This document shows, in pieces, positions 21,603-30,086 of a DNA stretch of 36,447 nucleotides. Source of the stretch: Pelagibacteraceae bacterium (lineage in GTDB: Bacteria; Pseudomonadota; Alphaproteobacteria; Pelagibacterales; Pelagibacteraceae); the NCBI GenBank assembly GCA_002684895.1, contig NYVZ01000018.1, forward strand, positions 40,704 to 77,150, given 5' to 3'. The position numbers and the translations under genes are program-made. The notes beneath the pieces are model-generated. The model had not been told where the DNA came from. It did not search any database and saw nothing but the letters and a program-made list of their open reading frames with translations. How positions within the stretch are numbered: position 1 is the first letter of the stretch; every line of letters begins with the position of its first letter.

Positions 21603-22061
21603 TTATTTTTTTTGAAATTTTTTTCGCGCATTCTCCATTCTTTTTCTTGTAGAACTTAAGAGATTTTTGGAGAATGTGTCTTTGACACCCAGGGACTTGG
21701 TTTTTTCTTTCGCAAACTTTATATCATTCATGTTGTTGAGAGTATAAAGCTCAAATTTTTTTACTATTCCATATTTATCGAAGTAAATTTCAACATAGTC
21801 GTTTACATAAATAGCCTTTTTGCCAGTTTTTGTTTTTGTTTCTCTTACTTCAAAGTATGCCCATCTATTCTCTTTTTTGTCTATTACAGGTATTGGACCT
21901 AATATTCGAACAATGTCGTTTTTATTTGTTTTATCGGTTTTTATTAGTAGAATTTTATTTTTTAAATTTGAAACACCATGTACGTTGTCCACTTTATTAA
22001 ATGTACAAGAAATTATTATTAGTGATAATAAGATTATTAAAAATTTTTTAAAAATGAACAT
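21603..22061 (-). CDS. bamE: BamE/OmlA-like outer-membrane assembly lipoprotein; start at 22061 preferred over the track start 22109
   Basis: MFIFKKFLIILLSLIIISC lipobox; DIVRILGPIPVIDKKENRWAYFEVR; divergent from the cytochrome c chaperone gene. Confidence 0.75.
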   Translation of the reverse strand: MFIFKKFLIILLSLIIISCTFNKVDNVHGVSNLKNKILLIKTDKTNKNDIVRILGPIPVIDKKENRWAYFEVRETKTKTGKKAIYVNDYVEIYFDKYGIVKKFELYTLNNMNDIKFAKEKTKSLGVKDTFSKNLLSSTRKRMENARKKFQKK

Positions 22062-22467
22062 ATTAAATATATACAACAAAACTCTAGTAGATGCTAGAAA
22101 TCCAGCCATATTTGAAAATTATATTGATGACAACCTTAACAATAAAATATTAATTTTCCTAATTTTTTTGTCAAAAATTTTCAATAAATTAGAAAAAAAA
22201 GATGACAGTTATCAAAAACTTTTTGATTATATTTTTAATAGAATTGAAACAGATCTTAGAGAACTTGGATATGGAGACATGTCAGTGAACAAAAAAATGA
22301 AAGTGATTGTGACAAAATTTTATTCAATTTTATTGGATTTTAAAGATTATTCAAAAAAAACCAATGATGACAAATCAAATATTTTAAGAAAATATTTTGT
22401 AGAAGTAAGAAAAATTGACGATTTTTCTGTTTATTTAATCAATTATTTATCTATTGATAATGTTTGA
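22054..22467 (+). CDS. ubiquinol-cytochrome c chaperone family protein (Cbp3/UQCC-like); start at 22054 preferred over the track start 21820
   Basis: IYNKTLVDARNPAIFENY...DLRELGYGDMSVNKKMKVIVTKFYSIL. Confidence 0.82.
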   Translation: MNILNIYNKTLVDARNPAIFENYIDDNLNNKILIFLIFLSKIFNKLEKKDDSYQKLFDYIFNRIETDLRELGYGDMSVNKKMKVIVTKFYSILLDFKDYSKKTNDDKSNILRKYFVEVRKIDDFSVYLINYLSIDNV

Positions 22468-22498
22468 TTAAATGTTAATTAACCATTTATTATAACTT

Positions 22499-22678
22499 AT
22501 GGCAGTTCCAAAACGAAAATTATCAGTCTCCAGAAGAGGAAAAAGAAGATCTCATCTTGCTGCAAATTTTAAAAATGTAGTAGAGGACAAGAAGAGTGGT
22601 GAATTTAGACTACCTCATCATGTGGATATGAAAACTGGAATGTATAACGGTAAACAAATATTTAAGCCTAAAAATTAA
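22499..22678 (+). CDS. rpmF: 50S ribosomal protein L32 (59 aa, below the ORF-track cutoff)
   Basis: translated directly: [59 protein letters not shown]. Confidence 0.95.
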   Translation: MAVPKRKLSVSRRGKRRSHLAANFKNVVEDKKSGEFRLPHHVDMKTGMYNGKQIFKPKN

Positions 22679-22685
22679 TTCATCA

Positions 22686-23711
22686 ATGACCAAAAAATTT
22701 AGCATTGCAGTTGATGCAATGGGAGGAGATAACGCACCTGAAAAAGTTTTAGAAGGTATTAATCTTTTATTTGAAAATAATGTTGATGTGCACATAAATA
22801 TATACGGTGATGAAAACGTAATTTTAAATTGTATGAAAAAATATAAATATTTAAAAGATAACAATTGCCGAATAATTCACTCACCAGATAAAGTACCAGG
22901 CGATATATCAGTAAGAGATGCAATAAAACTTGGAAAACAAACCAGCATGTGGATGGCAATTGACTCTGTTAAATCAGGGGAGAATGATATCGTTGTGTCT
23001 TCTGGAAATACAGGGGCATTATTGGTTATGTCCAAATTAATATTAAAAATGATAGACGGTGTTGACAAGCCTGCACTGGCTGGGATTTGGCCAAATTTTA
23101 AGGATTTTAGTATAGTGTTGGACTTGGGCGCCAACATTGAGTGTAATGAAAATAATCTTGTGGAGTTTTCAATTTTAGGCTCTGCATTATATAAAACTAT
23201 TTTAAACAAAAGTGAAGTAGTTGCTGGATTATTAAATATTGGATCTGAAGAAATTAAAGGAAATGATTCAATCAAAAATGCACATTTAAAATTACAAGAG
23301 TCTAAAAATTTAAATTTTAATTACAAAGGTTACGTAGAAGGTAATGAAATAAAAAATGGAGATGTACAAGTTATTGTAACTGATGGTTTTACTGGAAACG
23401 TCGCCTTAAAAACAGCGGAGGGAACCGCTAATTTTATTACTACAGAAATCAAAAAATCCTTTTCTAGTTCATTTTTATCTAAAATTGGATATTTATTTAG
23501 TTATTTTGCATTTAAAGAAATTAAAAAAAAATTAGATCCAAGAAAATACAATGGTGCAATTTTTTTAGGATTAAATGCCCCTGTTGTTAAAAGCCATGGC
23601 GGTGCCGATGCTTTTGCCTTTTATAATTCGTTAAATTTGTCTTATCAAATTATTAATGGTAATCTTATTAATAAAATTAAAAATAATTTTATTAATAATA
23701 ATGTCAAATAA
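22686..23711 (+). CDS. plsX: phosphate acyltransferase PlsX
   Basis: IAVDAMGGDNAPEKVLEG; SGNTGALL; VTDGFTGNVALKTAEG. Confidence 0.96.
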   Translation: MTKKFSIAVDAMGGDNAPEKVLEGINLLFENNVDVHINIYGDENVILNCMKKYKYLKDNNCRIIHSPDKVPGDISVRDAIKLGKQTSMWMAIDSVKSGENDIVVSSGNTGALLVMSKLILKMIDGVDKPALAGIWPNFKDFSIVLDLGANIECNENNLVEFSILGSALYKTILNKSEVVAGLLNIGSEEIKGNDSIKNAHLKLQESKNLNFNYKGYVEGNEIKNGDVQVIVTDGFTGNVALKTAEGTANFITTEIKKSFSSSFLSKIGYLFSYFAFKEIKKKLDPRKYNGAIFLGLNAPVVKSHGGADAFAFYNSLNLSYQIINGNLINKIKNNFINNNVK

Positions 23712-23991
23712 TGTAACAAGACAGGATCTTTATGAGTTGACTCATAAAGAGCTTGGAATATCAAAAAACGAATGTATTAAGTTTGTTGACTCAATATTTG
23801 AAAGTTTAATAAAAAATTTTGAGCTTGGCAATAAGGTCAAGTTATCTTTGTTTGGATCTTTTGATATTAAACAAAAAAAATCGAGAGTTGGACGCAATCC
23901 AAAAACCCTAGAAGAAAAGGAGATATCTTCTAGACAAGTAATTACATTTAAGCCATCTAAATTTTTATCTAGAAAAATTAATAAACAATGA
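23701..23991 (+). CDS. ihfA: integration host factor alpha subunit
   Basis: MSNNVTRQDLYELTHKELGISKNE...VKLSLFGSFDIKQKKSRVGRNPKT; ATG at 23701 inside the track ORF. Confidence 0.93.
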   Translation: MSNNVTRQDLYELTHKELGISKNECIKFVDSIFESLIKNFELGNKVKLSLFGSFDIKQKKSRVGRNPKTLEEKEISSRQVITFKPSKFLSRKINKQ

Positions 23992-24347
23992 AATCTAGGG
24001 ATGCCTATAAAACTATCGGAGAAGTTTGCGACATAGTTGGTCTGGTTGATTCTGAAACTGGAAAGAAAAAAACTCATGTTCTTAGATTCTGGGAAAAGCA
24101 TTTTAATGAGCTCAAACCTTCGCTTGTATATAAAGGTCGTCGTTATTATTCTAGTCAAAATATCGAATATATTAAAAAGATTAAAAAATTACTAAGAGAG
24201 GATGGGTATACAATTAAGGGTTCAAAAAAAGTATTAACTAATAAAAATTACTCTGTTGACAGCACATCTGATGATAATATAAACGCAGAAAAAATAATGA
24301 ATTTAAAAAACAAAATAAAAGATCTAAAAAAGTATATTAATGGCTAA
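23988..24347 (+). CDS. MerR-family transcriptional regulator
   Basis: KTIGEVCDIVGL...HVLRFWEKHFNELKPSLVYKGRRYYSSQNIEYIKKIKKLL. Confidence 0.9.
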   Translation: MKSRDAYKTIGEVCDIVGLVDSETGKKKTHVLRFWEKHFNELKPSLVYKGRRYYSSQNIEYIKKIKKLLREDGYTIKGSKKVLTNKNYSVDSTSDDNINAEKIMNLKNKIKDLKKYING

Positions 24348-24531
24348 AAAAAGTTCAGTAAAAGTAAGACTAGTTCCAGAAGATAAACCAAATAGCAAAC
24401 ATTATTATTATGCTTACAAGCCAACAGCAGGCGAAAAGGCAAAAGAAAAATTAAAATTAAAAAAATACAATCCAGCTACCAGAAAACATGAATGGTTTGT
24501 GGAAAAAAAACTTCCACCGCATAGTAAATAA
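24340..24531 (+). CDS. rpmG: 50S ribosomal protein L33
   Basis: KVRLVPEDKPNSKHYYYAYKPTAGEKAKEKLKLKKYNPATRKHEWFVEKK. Confidence 0.83.
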   Translation: MAKKSSVKVRLVPEDKPNSKHYYYAYKPTAGEKAKEKLKLKKYNPATRKHEWFVEKKLPPHSK

Positions 24532-24828
24532 TTATTTATATTTTTTTCTCTCTAATTTTATAAAAGATTTAATCATAGTTAACCAAATATTACTGATAAT
24601 AAATCCTTCTATTTTTAATTTTTTCCCTCTTGCCACTCTTACTTTAATCATGTCTGAAATTCTTTTTTGATCTACTATTTTACTTTTTGGTTTGAATTTT
24701 ATAACTTTTAATACTTCTTTTCGCCTTTTTGATAATATTTTCAGAATCTGAAAGTCTAATTTATCAATATTATTTCTAACTTTTTCTAAATTTTTTCCAG
24801 GTGACAATTTGCTTATTTTTTTTTTCAT
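24532..24828 (-). CDS. chorismate mutase family protein (AroQ-type)
   Basis: LEKVRNNIDKLDFQILKILSKRRKEVLKVIKFK. Confidence 0.8.
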   Translation of the reverse strand: MKKKISKLSPGKNLEKVRNNIDKLDFQILKILSKRRKEVLKVIKFKPKSKIVDQKRISDMIKVRVARGKKLKIEGFIISNIWLTMIKSFIKLERKKYK

Positions 24829-24849
24829 TTAAAATATATATCTAAATCT

Positions 24850-25875
24850 ATGCTTCAAATACATCAAAAAAAAGATATCTTTTTGTGGTTACTGTCCTCA
24901 TGTTTACTGTTAATATTGCTTATATGGGTTGGCGGTCTTACCCGTCTTACTGGTTCAGGATTATCAATTACAGAATGGGAGTTATTTTCTGGAATTTTAC
25001 CGCCACTTAATCAAAATAAATGGAATGAATATTTTGACCTTTATAAACAGATACCTGAATACAAAAAAATAAACTATGGAATGAGTCTAAGTGAATTTAA
25101 ATTTATTTTTTGGTGGGAGTATATTCATAGAGTATTAGCAAGATTTTTGGTATTATTTTATATTATTCCCTTTGTTTATTTTTTTCTTAAAAATAAAATA
25201 AAAAAAAATGAGACATATTTTTTTTTATTAATATTTATATTTTTCTTACTACAAGGTTTTATGGGTTGGTATATGGTTAAAAGTGGTCTCGTATCAGATA
25301 CAGACGTTTCACATTATAGACTTGCTGCTCACCTTTCTTTAGCAATCATTATTTACTGCATGATATTTTGGTCTTTATTAAATTACAAAAAAAAGATTTT
25401 TTTAAATTATAAAATTGCAACAATTTTAATTCTTTTTTTAATCATATTGATTTTAGTGCAAATTATATGGGGTGCATTTACATCTGGTTTAAATGCAGGA
25501 TTACTTTATCAAACATGGCCACTTATGAACGAGCAATTTATAGCAAATGACGTGAATATTAAAAATATTATTTCAATAGAATCATTAAGTAATCCTTCGT
25601 ATGTTCAATTGTTACATCGTTTATTGGCTTACTTTATTATTTTATATACGTTTTCTATTTACTTTTTTTATTTTAGAAGAATGAATATTACCAAACCATT
25701 TAAGTTAATATTCTCTGCGATATGTATTCAAGTTGTACTTGGAATTTTTACTTTAATTAGCAATTTAAATATATACCTAGCAAGTTTACATCAGATAGGG
25801 TCAATATTGCTAATATCCTGTACTATATACACGCTATTTTACGTCAATAAACAACAAAACTTAATTGACAGCTAA
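24850..25875 (+). CDS. ctaA: heme A synthase (COX15/CtaA)
   Basis: WVGGLTRLTGSGLSITEW; WWEYIHRVLAR; QGFMGWYMVKSGL; LLHRLLAY. Confidence 0.95.
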   Translation: MLQIHQKKDIFLWLLSSCLLLILLIWVGGLTRLTGSGLSITEWELFSGILPPLNQNKWNEYFDLYKQIPEYKKINYGMSLSEFKFIFWWEYIHRVLARFLVLFYIIPFVYFFLKNKIKKNETYFFLLIFIFFLLQGFMGWYMVKSGLVSDTDVSHYRLAAHLSLAIIIYCMIFWSLLNYKKKIFLNYKIATILILFLIILILVQIIWGAFTSGLNAGLLYQTWPLMNEQFIANDVNIKNIISIESLSNPSYVQLLHRLLAYFIILYTFSIYFFYFRRMNITKPFKLIFSAICIQVVLGIFTLISNLNIYLASLHQIGSILLISCTIYTLFYVNKQQNLIDS

Positions 25876-25905
25876 CATTATAAACAGTAATTAGCAGCTT
25901 TCGAA

Positions 25906-26367
25906 ATGACAGATTTTATTAAAAAAAGCGAATTAGATAACAAATGGTATCATATTGATGCGACTAATATTGTTGTCGGTAGACTTGCAGCAGAAATTAC
26001 AAAAATTTTAAGAGGCAAAAATAAACCTACATTTACACCGAATATGGACAATGGCGATTTTGTAGTAATAACAAATGTTGAAAAAATCAAATTTACTGGA
26101 AAGAAATTTACAGATAAAAAATATTATAAACATACTGGTTGGCCAGGTGGGTTAAAAGAGAGAACTCCCAGCAATCTAGCGGAAAAAAACAAACCTGAGG
26201 AAATTTTAAAACTTGCAGTTAAAAGAATGTTACCAAGAGGTCCACTTTCAAAGAAACAACTTACAAAATTAAAAATTTACGTATCAGACAATCATCCTCA
26301 TGAGTCACAAAAAATTGAAAATATTGATTTTGGAAAAATAAATAAAAAGAATATTAGAAATAACTAA
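25906..26367 (+). CDS. rplM: 50S ribosomal protein L13
   Basis: [41 protein letters not shown]. Confidence 0.97.
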   Translation: MTDFIKKSELDNKWYHIDATNIVVGRLAAEITKILRGKNKPTFTPNMDNGDFVVITNVEKIKFTGKKFTDKKYYKHTGWPGGLKERTPSNLAEKNKPEEILKLAVKRMLPRGPLSKKQLTKLKIYVSDNHPHESQKIENIDFGKINKKNIRNN

Positions 26368-26369
26368 AT

Positions 26370-26783
26370 ATGAGCTCTGAAATAATCAAAATATCTAAAG
26401 ATGCAATTTATGCTACTGGTAAAAGAAAAGATGCGGTGGCAAGAGTGTGGATGTTAAAAGGTTCAGGAAAAATATTTGTAAATGGTAAAAATTATTCACA
26501 ATATTTCAAAAGACCTATTCATCAATTAGCTATTGAAAAGCCTTTAACAATTACTAAATCTAAAGAATTGTTCGATATTGTATGCACTGTAAAAGGTGGG
26601 GGAATGAGTGGACAAGCGGGAGCAGTAACACACGGTATCTCCAAAGCATTAGTTGGTTCATCGCCTGATACTAGAAAAGTCATCAAAAAAAACAAAATGC
26701 TCACACGAGATTCACGAACGGTTGAGCGTAAAAAACCTGGACAAAGAAAAGCAAGAAGAAAGTTCCAGTTTTCTAAAAGATAA
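26370..26783 (+). CDS. rpsI: 30S ribosomal protein S9
   Basis: [16 protein letters not shown]-terminal [27 protein letters not shown]. Confidence 0.97.
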   Translation: MSSEIIKISKDAIYATGKRKDAVARVWMLKGSGKIFVNGKNYSQYFKRPIHQLAIEKPLTITKSKELFDIVCTVKGGGMSGQAGAVTHGISKALVGSSPDTRKVIKKNKMLTRDSRTVERKKPGQRKARRKFQFSKR

Positions 26784-26800
26784 CCTTCTTTTAGTTTTTT
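26773..26800 (+). terminator. intrinsic terminator: stem CTAAAAG/CTTTTAG with the rpsI TAA stop in the loop, then T6
   Basis: perfect 7-bp inverted repeat followed by TTTTTT. Confidence 0.78.
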
Positions 26801-26836
26801 ATTGTTTTAAAATCAAACACATTTAAATTTGGAAAT

Positions 26837-27850
26837 ATGGCTAAGAAATTAAATATTGCTATTGCAGGAGCTACTGGTTTTGTAGGTTTGGAATTAATTA
26901 AAAAAATTTATGAACATCCTTTTGCTAATATAAAATACTTATTTGTAAAGGATAGTATTAATGAAGATATTTACAAAAATTTACCAAAAAAAATATCTAA
27001 TTTACCAAAGTTAAAAAAAATTGATTTAAATTTGATAAATGATTGCGATGTCTTTTTTTCTTCTTTGCCGCATTCAGAATTACATAAAATAGCAAAGAAT
27101 ATATCTCCAAAGATTGTGGTTATCGATTTATCAGCAGATTTCAGATTACCTGATATAAAAATATACGAAAAATGGTACAATGTTAAACACGAAAGTCCAG
27201 ATATACAAAAAAATACAGTTTATGGTTTGTCAGAAATTTTTAGAAAAAATATTAAAAACAGCAATTTCATCTCTTGTCCAGGCTGCTACCCGACATCAAT
27301 ACTTATTCCGTTAATACCACTATTAAAAAATAAAATTATTGAACCTAATAACATTATAGCAGATAGTAAATCTGGATATTCTGGAGCTGGAAAAAAAATT
27401 TATAACAATCAAGATTATCCAAACATTGATGAAAATATTGCCATTTATGGCGTTGGTCACCATAGACATATGCCAGAAATAAATTTTTATTCTTCACAGT
27501 TCTCAGATCACAGTTTAGAAATTACTTTTACGCCTCATTTGATACCAACTTTTAGAGGAATGCTCTCCACTATATATGTAAAATCACTTAAAAATATTGA
27601 TGAAATTTATGAAGTTTTAAATAAATTTTATGCAAATGATGAATTTATCAAAATCTTTAAATTTAAAATGATAAATACTAATGAGGTGATCAATACAAAT
27701 AAAGTTAATATTTCTATCAACAATAGCAATATAAAAGACCATTTTGTTATATCTTCAAGTATAGATAATTTGTTAAAAGGAGCTGCGGGACAGGCAATTC
27801 AAAACTTTAATATTAGGTTTTGTTTTGATGAACAATTAGGATTAGTTTAA
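26837..27850 (+). CDS. argC: N-acetyl-gamma-glutamyl-phosphate reductase
   Basis: IAGATGFVGLELIKKI; SCPGCYPTSILIPL; SGYSGAGKK. Confidence 0.95.
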   Translation: MAKKLNIAIAGATGFVGLELIKKIYEHPFANIKYLFVKDSINEDIYKNLPKKISNLPKLKKIDLNLINDCDVFFSSLPHSELHKIAKNISPKIVVIDLSADFRLPDIKIYEKWYNVKHESPDIQKNTVYGLSEIFRKNIKNSNFISCPGCYPTSILIPLIPLLKNKIIEPNNIIADSKSGYSGAGKKIYNNQDYPNIDENIAIYGVGHHRHMPEINFYSSQFSDHSLEITFTPHLIPTFRGMLSTIYVKSLKNIDEIYEVLNKFYANDEFIKIFKFKMINTNEVINTNKVNISINNSNIKDHFVISSSIDNLLKGAAGQAIQNFNIRFCFDEQLGLV

Positions 27851-29145
27851 TGAAAGAATTTAATTTAGCAATTATTGGTCTTGGTAATATTGGTCTTGAA
27901 GTTTATAAAAATATAAAAAAAAATGCTTCAGATATAAAAAAAAAAACTGGGTTCAAATTAAATATTTCCCAAATATGTGCAAAAGATATTAAAAAAAACA
28001 GGGGGGTAAAATTTTCTAAAAATATTTTTGAAAAGAATATTTTTAAAATTATCAATAATCCTGAGATCGACATCATTGTTGAACTTATAGGTGGATCTGA
28101 AGGTGTTGCAAAAAAAGTTGTTTTTGAATCAATAAAAAAAAATAAACATGTCGTAACTGCTAATAAATCATTAATTTCTAAGCATGGCGATGCCCTATCT
28201 ATTTTAGCTGAAAAACATGGTGTTAATCTATTGTTTGAAGCAGCTGTTGGCGGCGGTATACCAATAATAAGATCAATTAAACAAGGCCTAATAGCAAATA
28301 GACTAAGTCATATTTATGGAATATTAAACGGAACAACAAACTTCATATTAACCGAAATGGAAAAAAGAAATGAAAGTTTTCAGACCATTTTAAAGGATGC
28401 ACAAAAATTAGGATATGCCGAATCAAACCCAACTGCTGATGTAGATGGTTTTGATGCAGCAGATAAAATATCAATTTTAAGTTCAATTGGGTTTGGATCC
28501 AAAATTATAAATAAAGGTTTTTTAGTTGAAGGTATTCGTAATATTGAATTAGAGGATATAAAATTTGCTAAATCTTTAGGCTATAAAATCAAACTATTAG
28601 CGATTGCTGAAAAAATTGGCAACAAAGTTAAACAGCGTGTACATCCATGTTTGATCCCAAATGACATAGATGTTGCAAACATAGACGATGTTATTAATGC
28701 TGTTGTAGTTGACGGCCAACCAATTGGAAGAACCATATATGAGGGGCCTGGAGCAGGAAAGGGGCCAACTTCATCTGCTGTAATTTCTGACATTACTTCT
28801 ATAATGCTGGGTAATGATGAGTTTTCTTTTGGCTTAGCACCATCTGCAAAGAAAAAAATGGGCTTAATCAATTTCGATAATCATATTTCTAGATATTATA
28901 TTAGATTTTTAACCAAGGACGTGTCTGGTGTTTTATCAAAAATAACTTTAGCATTAGCGAAAAATAAAATTAGTATTGCTAATTTGCTACAAACTCCGTC
29001 AAAATCTGGTGCAGCTAATATAATGTTGATCACACATGTATCAAAAGAATTAAATATAAAAAAAGTGCTAAGAAATTTATCGATTAATAAAAAATTATTT
29101 AAAAAAATAGTGATGATAAGAGTTAGGGATTTGAAAAAACTTTAA
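27850..29145 (+). CDS. hom: homoserine dehydrogenase
   Basis: NLAIIGLGNIGLEVY; VTANKSLIS; AAVGGGIPIIRSI; GILNGTTNFIL; C-terminal ACT. Confidence 0.96.
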   Translation: MKEFNLAIIGLGNIGLEVYKNIKKNASDIKKKTGFKLNISQICAKDIKKNRGVKFSKNIFEKNIFKIINNPEIDIIVELIGGSEGVAKKVVFESIKKNKHVVTANKSLISKHGDALSILAEKHGVNLLFEAAVGGGIPIIRSIKQGLIANRLSHIYGILNGTTNFILTEMEKRNESFQTILKDAQKLGYAESNPTADVDGFDAADKISILSSIGFGSKIINKGFLVEGIRNIELEDIKFAKSLGYKIKLLAIAEKIGNKVKQRVHPCLIPNDIDVANIDDVINAVVVDGQPIGRTIYEGPGAGKGPTSSAVISDITSIMLGNDEFSFGLAPSAKKKMGLINFDNHISRYYIRFLTKDVSGVLSKITLALAKNKISIANLLQTPSKSGAANIMLITHVSKELNIKKVLRNLSINKKLFKKIVMIRVRDLKKL

Positions 29146-30086
29146 TGCTAGATCCTAAGCTATTAGATCAAATAATTGATGTGGCTGCTGTTGCAGCTTA
29201 CAAATCTTCATTATTCAAAGGCAAAGGAGACAAAAATGCTGCAGATCAAGCTGCCGTAGATGCCATGAGAACACAATTAAATAGCATGAGAATTAATGGC
29301 AAAGTCGTTATTGGCGAAGGAGAAATGGATGAAGCACCAATGTTGTATATAGGCGAGACTTTGGGTAAATCTGATCATCCCAAGATAGATATTGCCGTTG
29401 ATCCATTGGACGGAACTACGTTAGCTGCAAACAACCAACCAAATGCCATATCAGTAATTTCAATCTCAGAAGAAGGTATGCTTTTACAAGCTCCAGATAC
29501 ATATATGGATAAAATTTCGGTTGGTCCTAATCTTCCAAATAATATTGTTGATTTAGATGAAAATATTAAAAACAATATTAAAAATTTAGCCATAGCAAAG
29601 AAAAAAAACATAGAAGATATTTGTGTTTGTTTATTGGAAAGAGAAAGACATAATCATTTAATTGAAGACGCCAAATCTTTAGGCGCAAAATTAAAACTAA
29701 TATCAGATGGAGATGTTGCTGGATCGATTTTTTCATCATTAAAAACTTCTGAAGTCGATATGTACCTTGGAATAGGAGGGGCGCCAGAAGGGGTTCTAGC
29801 TGCTTCGGCTATCAAATGTCTGGGTGGACAATTTCAAGCAAGATTAAAAATTCAAGATGATAATGAAATAAAAAGAGCAACAAATCTTGGAATTCAAGAC
29901 TTTGATAAAAAATATTATTTAGATGATTTGGTTAAGGGCGATGTAATTTTTTGCGCCTCAGGTGTAACAGACGGTGAATTAGTTTCAGGAGTAAAATTAA
30001 AAGACAAAGAATACGAAACAGAAACTTTTGCATTACATTATTCTCAAAAATTCTTTAAAAAAGTTAAAAAAACATATCAGTTATGA
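29145..30086 (+). CDS. glpX: class II fructose-1,6-bisphosphatase
   Basis: VIGEGEMDEAPMLYIGE; DIAVDPLDGTTLAA; LGIGGAPEGVLAASA. Confidence 0.96.
   Translation: MLDPKLLDQIIDVAAVAAYKSSLFKGKGDKNAADQAAVDAMRTQLNSMRINGKVVIGEGEMDEAPMLYIGETLGKSDHPKIDIAVDPLDGTTLAANNQPNAISVISISEEGMLLQAPDTYMDKISVGPNLPNNIVDLDENIKNNIKNLAIAKKKNIEDICVCLLERERHNHLIEDAKSLGAKLKLISDGDVAGSIFSSLKTSEVDMYLGIGGAPEGVLAASAIKCLGGQFQARLKIQDDNEIKRATNLGIQDFDKKYYLDDLVKGDVIFCASGVTDGELVSGVKLKDKEYETETFALHYSQKFFKKVKKTYQL

Noticed and set aside
21820-22053. N-terminal extension of the cytochrome c chaperone ORF
   Set aside because: This part is antisense to bamE; family homology begins at the ATG at 22054
22877-23275. 132-aa minus-strand ORF inside plsX
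   Set aside because: Shadow ORF antisense to a confident gene, no recognisable motif
23742-24158. 138-aa minus-strand ORF over ihfA/merR
   Set aside because: Spans two confident sense genes; shadow ORF
24525-24538. TAAATAATTATTTA palindrome between rpmG and chorismate mutase
   Set aside because: Perfect palindrome but pure A/T with no loop; expected by chance in this composition
25864-25892. TTGACA at the end of ctaA as a promoter for rplM
   Set aside because: A perfect -35-like hexamer, but no convincing -10 at 16-18 nt spacing (TAATTA at 17 nt is poor)
28581-28871. 96-aa minus-strand ORF inside hom
   Set aside because: Antisense shadow of a conserved enzyme
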